Shown here one piece after another: positions 5,685 to 7,897 of a DNA stretch of 7,897 nt. The notes below the pieces were generated by a model. That model was not told the DNA's origin and made no database searches. It saw only the letters and a list, made by a program, of their open reading frames with translations. The position numbers and the translations under genes are program-made. This DNA is from Candidatus Adiutrix sp. GTDB lineage: Bacteria > Desulfobacterota > Desulfarculia > Adiutricales > Adiutricaceae. Each line of letters opens with the position of its first letter. Position 1 is the stretch's first letter. The DNA lies in contig JAITUX010000228.1 of the NCBI GenBank assembly GCA_031286085.1, positions 1 to 7,897 of the forward strand. The letters run 5' to 3'.

Positions 5685-6581
5685 ATGCGCCTGACCACGA
5701 ACCGAATAATCATCAACCTGCCCTATACCTCGGCCGCCGTGCCCCCGCCGGTGGCCCGCCGGCTCGGCCTTAGCCCGGAAGAATGGCAATTGGAACACTG
5801 GCGGCTCATCGACCCCCATTTGGGCGAGCTGGTCCGCGAGGCGGCCTGTTACGAGCGGCGGGATGTGAAGACGGACCGCCCGGTCGTCGTCTATCCCCTG
5901 AGCCCCCTGGTGGCCGACCCCTGGGGCCTGTGGGCGGCCGAACTGGCCGAGGAGGCGCCAGCCGCCCCGCCGAAGCCCGCCGTCATCTCCCGCACCACCG
6001 CCGGCCGGGCCCTGCCGCCCTGGTCGGAAAAGGACGCGGAACTCATCCTGAACCGTTCGGTGGCCCCCTTTCACCGGGAAATCACCGAGGCGGCCCGGCG
6101 GCTCCTGGCCGAGACCCCCCTGGTCCTGGTGCTCACCCTGCGTTCCTTCGGCTCCATGCCCCTGCCCTTTGAAAAATGCCGCAAGTATCCCCGGCCCCAG
6201 GCCGCCATAGGCTCCCGGCCCGGCCTGACCCCCACGGGCCTGGCCGAGTTGGCCGGGGGGGTCTTGAAATCCTGCCGCTGGTGGCCGGAACTGGACTGGC
6301 CCCAGGCCGAAGGCGCCTGCCTGCCGCCGGAATTGGCCGAAAGCCCCCGGGTGCGGGCCTTGGGCCTCTCCCTCTGCCGGGGCCTCTATTTCGACGAGCG
6401 CACCGGACGCCGCAAAAGTTCGGCCCAAAGCGTGGTCCGGGTGCTGAGAACCCTGTTCAACCTCTTGGACCAGGAAATGGCCCGGGTGGCCCAGGTGCGC
6501 CTGGATAGGGCCCTGGCGCCCAAGAAGAAGGCGCGCCCCTCGCCGGTTATCAAGGCCTCGCAAATCCAGAGCCGGACCTAA
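5685..6581 (+). CDS. N-formylglutamate-amidohydrolase-like protein, signature residues altered
   Basis: The 298-residue layout follows the N-formylglutamate amidohydrolase (FGase/HutG) family. It has an N-terminal strand with 'NLPYTSAAVPPPVARRLGL' (11-29), a central 'SVAPFHREI' (125-133) and a hydrophobic strand ending 'VLTLRSFGSMP' (149-159). Near the C-terminus, 'SLCRGLYFDERTGRR' (229-243) matches the 'NRGLYxDExT' region. Family members normally have 'PHxG' in the first motif and 'DxHSF/M' in the second. Here the positions read Tyr14 in place of His, and Thr151 and Arg153 in place of Asp and His. The expected catalytic or metal-binding residues therefore appear lost, though His130 remains. 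The tail from about 279 is basic ('KKKARP'). The start ATG 5685 has GGAG at 5676-5679. The stop directly abuts the next start. It could be a pseudoenzyme, a binding protein or a distant hydrolase with another site. The fold call is moderate. Confidence 0.6.
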   Translation: MRLTTNRIIINLPYTSAAVPPPVARRLGLSPEEWQLEHWRLIDPHLGELVREAACYERRDVKTDRPVVVYPLSPLVADPWGLWAAELAEEAPAAPPKPAVISRTTAGRALPPWSEKDAELILNRSVAPFHREITEAARRLLAETPLVLVLTLRSFGSMPLPFEKCRKYPRPQAAIGSRPGLTPTGLAELAGGVLKSCRWWPELDWPQAEGACLPPELAESPRVRALGLSLCRGLYFDERTGRRKSSAQSVVRVLRTLFNLLDQEMARVAQVRLDRALAPKKKARPSPVIKASQIQSRT

Positions 6582-7346
6582 ATGATCATCCTGACCATAG
6601 ACACCGACTGGGCCCCGGCCTGGGCCACCCTGGCCGTGCTGGACCGGGTCCGGGCCTTGGGACTCAAGGTCACGGTCTTTTTTTCCCGGCCCAACCCGGC
6701 CCCCCCCTGGCCCCTTTTGGAAATCGGCGCCCACCCCGATCTCTCCCGCCGCCACGTCCCCGCCGACGGCGACGACCCCCTGGCCATGGCCACCCCGGAA
6801 CACGACCAGGGCGTCCTTGAGGCCGAGGCCGGAATCCTGGCCGCCTACCGGGGGGCCCTGCCCGAGGCCTATGCCGTGCGGACCCACCGTTTCTACTGGC
6901 ACTCCGATTTGTCCCGGGTCATGTCCCGGGCCGGCTTCCTTCACGACAGCTCCATGATCCTGCCCTACCAGCCCGGGCTCACGGGCTTCAAGGTGGGCCG
7001 CCTGACCCGCTGGCCGGTCTGGGGCAGCGACCAACTCCACCTCACCCGCCGCTACCCCCTGGATAGACTGGAACTGCCCGGCTTGGATAGGCCCGGCCTT
7101 AAGATATACTGCTTCCATGTGGCCTACCTCTACCTGAACGCCAGAAGCCTGGCCGATTTCGACATGATCAAGACCCGCCTGGGCGAGGACGAGAAACCGG
7201 CCGTCCGGCCCGGCCCCGGGGTCTGGGACTTCTTCGAGAGGCTGGCGGAAAGGGCCGGCCGGGAGACCGGCGGCCTCTGGCTCAAAGACATTCCCGCTGA
7301 ATTCGTATGGCGAGGGCATAATGAAAATAGTGGCCCCGGAATTTGA
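6582..7346 (+). CDS. Polysaccharide deacetylase-like protein (WbmS/NodB type)
   Basis: This 254-residue protein resembles the WbmS branch of NodB-fold carbohydrate esterases, linked in other bacteria to surface-polysaccharide clusters. The N-terminus 'IILTIDTDWAP' (2-12) gives Asp7 and Asp9. 'EIGAHPDL' (47-54) provides His51, normally a metal ligand. 'YAVRTHRFYWHSDL' (97-110) with Arg100 and His102, 'GFLHDSSM' (118-125) with Asp122, and 'CFHVAYLYLN' (177-186) with His179 match the ordered motifs of the family. There is no signal peptide or membrane segment, so it is probably cytoplasmic. The ATG directly follows the TAA of the preceding gene, so translation is likely coupled, and the 3' end overlaps thyX by 26 bases. 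The substrate is unknown. De-N-acetylation of a sugar is only the family expectation. Confidence 0.72.
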   Translation: MIILTIDTDWAPAWATLAVLDRVRALGLKVTVFFSRPNPAPPWPLLEIGAHPDLSRRHVPADGDDPLAMATPEHDQGVLEAEAGILAAYRGALPEAYAVRTHRFYWHSDLSRVMSRAGFLHDSSMILPYQPGLTGFKVGRLTRWPVWGSDQLHLTRRYPLDRLELPGLDRPGLKIYCFHVAYLYLNARSLADFDMIKTRLGEDEKPAVRPGPGVWDFFERLAERAGRETGGLWLKDIPAEFVWRGHNENSGPGI

Positions 7347-7897
7347 AATCCTGACCCCGCTGGATACGCCGGCCCTCCTGGCCCGCCTGGAAAGGGCCGG
7401 CCGCACCTGCTACCGCTCGGAAGGCCGCGCGGGGCCGGGCTCGGCCGGCCCCTTCGTCCGGTCCATCATTCGCCGCGGCCACCATTCGGTCATCGAGCAT
7501 GAAAGCCTGTCCCTGCGCCTGGTCTGCGACCGGGGCGTGAGCCACGAACTGGTCCGCCACCGCCTGGCCTCCTTCAGCCAGGAGAGCACCCGCTACGTCA
7601 ACTACGGCCAGGGGCCGGAAGGGCGGGGCCTGGTGGTGGTCCGGCCCCTTTTTTTCGAGGAGGGCGGCGAAAAATACGCCGTTTGGCTAAGGGCCATGGA
7701 GGCGGCCGAGGCGGCCTACCTGGACCTCCTGGCGGCCGGGGCCACGGCCCAGGAAGCCCGGACCGTCCTGCCAAACAGCCTTAAGACGGAAATAGTCATG
7801 ACCGCCAACCTGCGGGAATGGCGCCATGTCCTGGCCCTGCGCTGCGGCGCCGCCTCCCACCCCCAGATGCGGGAAATCATGAACCTGGTCCGGGCCG
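7321..7897 (+). CDS. thyX: FAD-dependent thymidylate synthase ThyX (3' end outside window)
   Basis: ThyX makes dTMP from dUMP using methylenetetrahydrofolate, with NADPH and FAD as reductants, without producing dihydrofolate. The frame opens at ATG 7321 with GAGGG at 7312-7316 and continues unbroken to the window edge, giving 192 residues of a protein normally about 220-260 long. The defining ThyX motif RHRx7S is seen as 'RHRLASFSQES' (79-89), followed by 'TRYVNY'. 'HHSVIEHESLSLRL' (54-67) is the expected FAD/substrate segment, and 'LPNSLKTEIVMTANLREWRH' (150-169) with 'LRCGAASHPQMREI' forms the conserved C-terminal part. It overlaps the deacetylase-like gene by 26 bases and probably shares its transcript. 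Only the last few dozen residues are missing, through the cut and not through mutation. Confidence 0.95.
   Translation, partial: MKIVAPEFEILTPLDTPALLARLERAGRTCYRSEGRAGPGSAGPFVRSIIRRGHHSVIEHESLSLRLVCDRGVSHELVRHRLASFSQESTRYVNYGQGPEGRGLVVVRPLFFEEGGEKYAVWLRAMEAAEAAYLDLLAAGATAQEARTVLPNSLKTEIVMTANLREWRHVLALRCGAASHPQMREIMNLVRA

Noticed and set aside
5589..7406. A minus-strand frame open for about 1.8 kb upstream of the M24 peptidase start, giving an apparent giant fusion protein
   Set aside because: It is antisense to two or three plus-strand genes with recognisable motifs, its translation is low-complexity Gly/Gln/Pro/Ala, and the peptidase has its own ATG, Shine-Dalgarno sequence and promoter at 5588-5659. 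GC-rich DNA has few stops in such frames.

Overview
The window reads as chromosomal DNA of a GC-rich Gram-negative bacterium. A heptose-bisphosphate phosphatase (gmhB) implies heptose-containing lipopolysaccharide. The uninterrupted order rpsF-rpsR-rplI-dnaB, together with FAD-dependent ThyX, would fit a Desulfobacterota/deltaproteobacterial lineage. That placement is an inference from gene order and composition, not a match to a known genome.

Region 1 (1-961) is visibly richer in A/T than the rest and looks acquired. It holds the tail of an unrecognised gene cut by the window edge, a short minus-strand scrap resembling the start of an IS5-type transposase, and a toxin-antitoxin pair. The pair is a RelE/HigB-fold toxin followed, with a 17-base overlap, by an antitoxin with a Phd-like N-terminus and an XRE helix-turn-helix. 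A near-consensus promoter ends almost exactly at the toxin ATG, so the toxin message may be leaderless.

Region 2 (1022-4408) is core genome. gmhB comes first. A fully consensus sigma70 promoter (1625-1654) then drives rpsF, rpsR, rplI and dnaB. Between this promoter and rpsF lies a leader that can fold into a hairpin with a stem covering the Shine-Dalgarno sequence and an unpaired CCG. This is the layout expected of the S6:S18 autoregulatory leader.

Region 3 (4409-7897) has a minus-strand M24 peptidase (Xaa-Pro aminopeptidase/dipeptidase type) and three tightly packed plus-strand genes. These are an N-formylglutamate-amidohydrolase-like protein that seems to have lost signature active-site residues, a WbmS/NodB-type polysaccharide deacetylase-like protein whose ATG directly follows the preceding stop, and thyX, which overlaps the deacetylase gene and runs off the window. 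The two transcription units diverge from a 96-base gap. There the two predicted promoters face each other with nearly coincident start points, so each polymerase would cross the other promoter.

The most interesting items are the degenerate amidohydrolase coupled to a deacetylase-like gene, the face-to-face promoters, the putative S6:S18 leader and the promoter-defined start of the toxin. I found no CRISPR array, no RNA gene and no complete mobile element.
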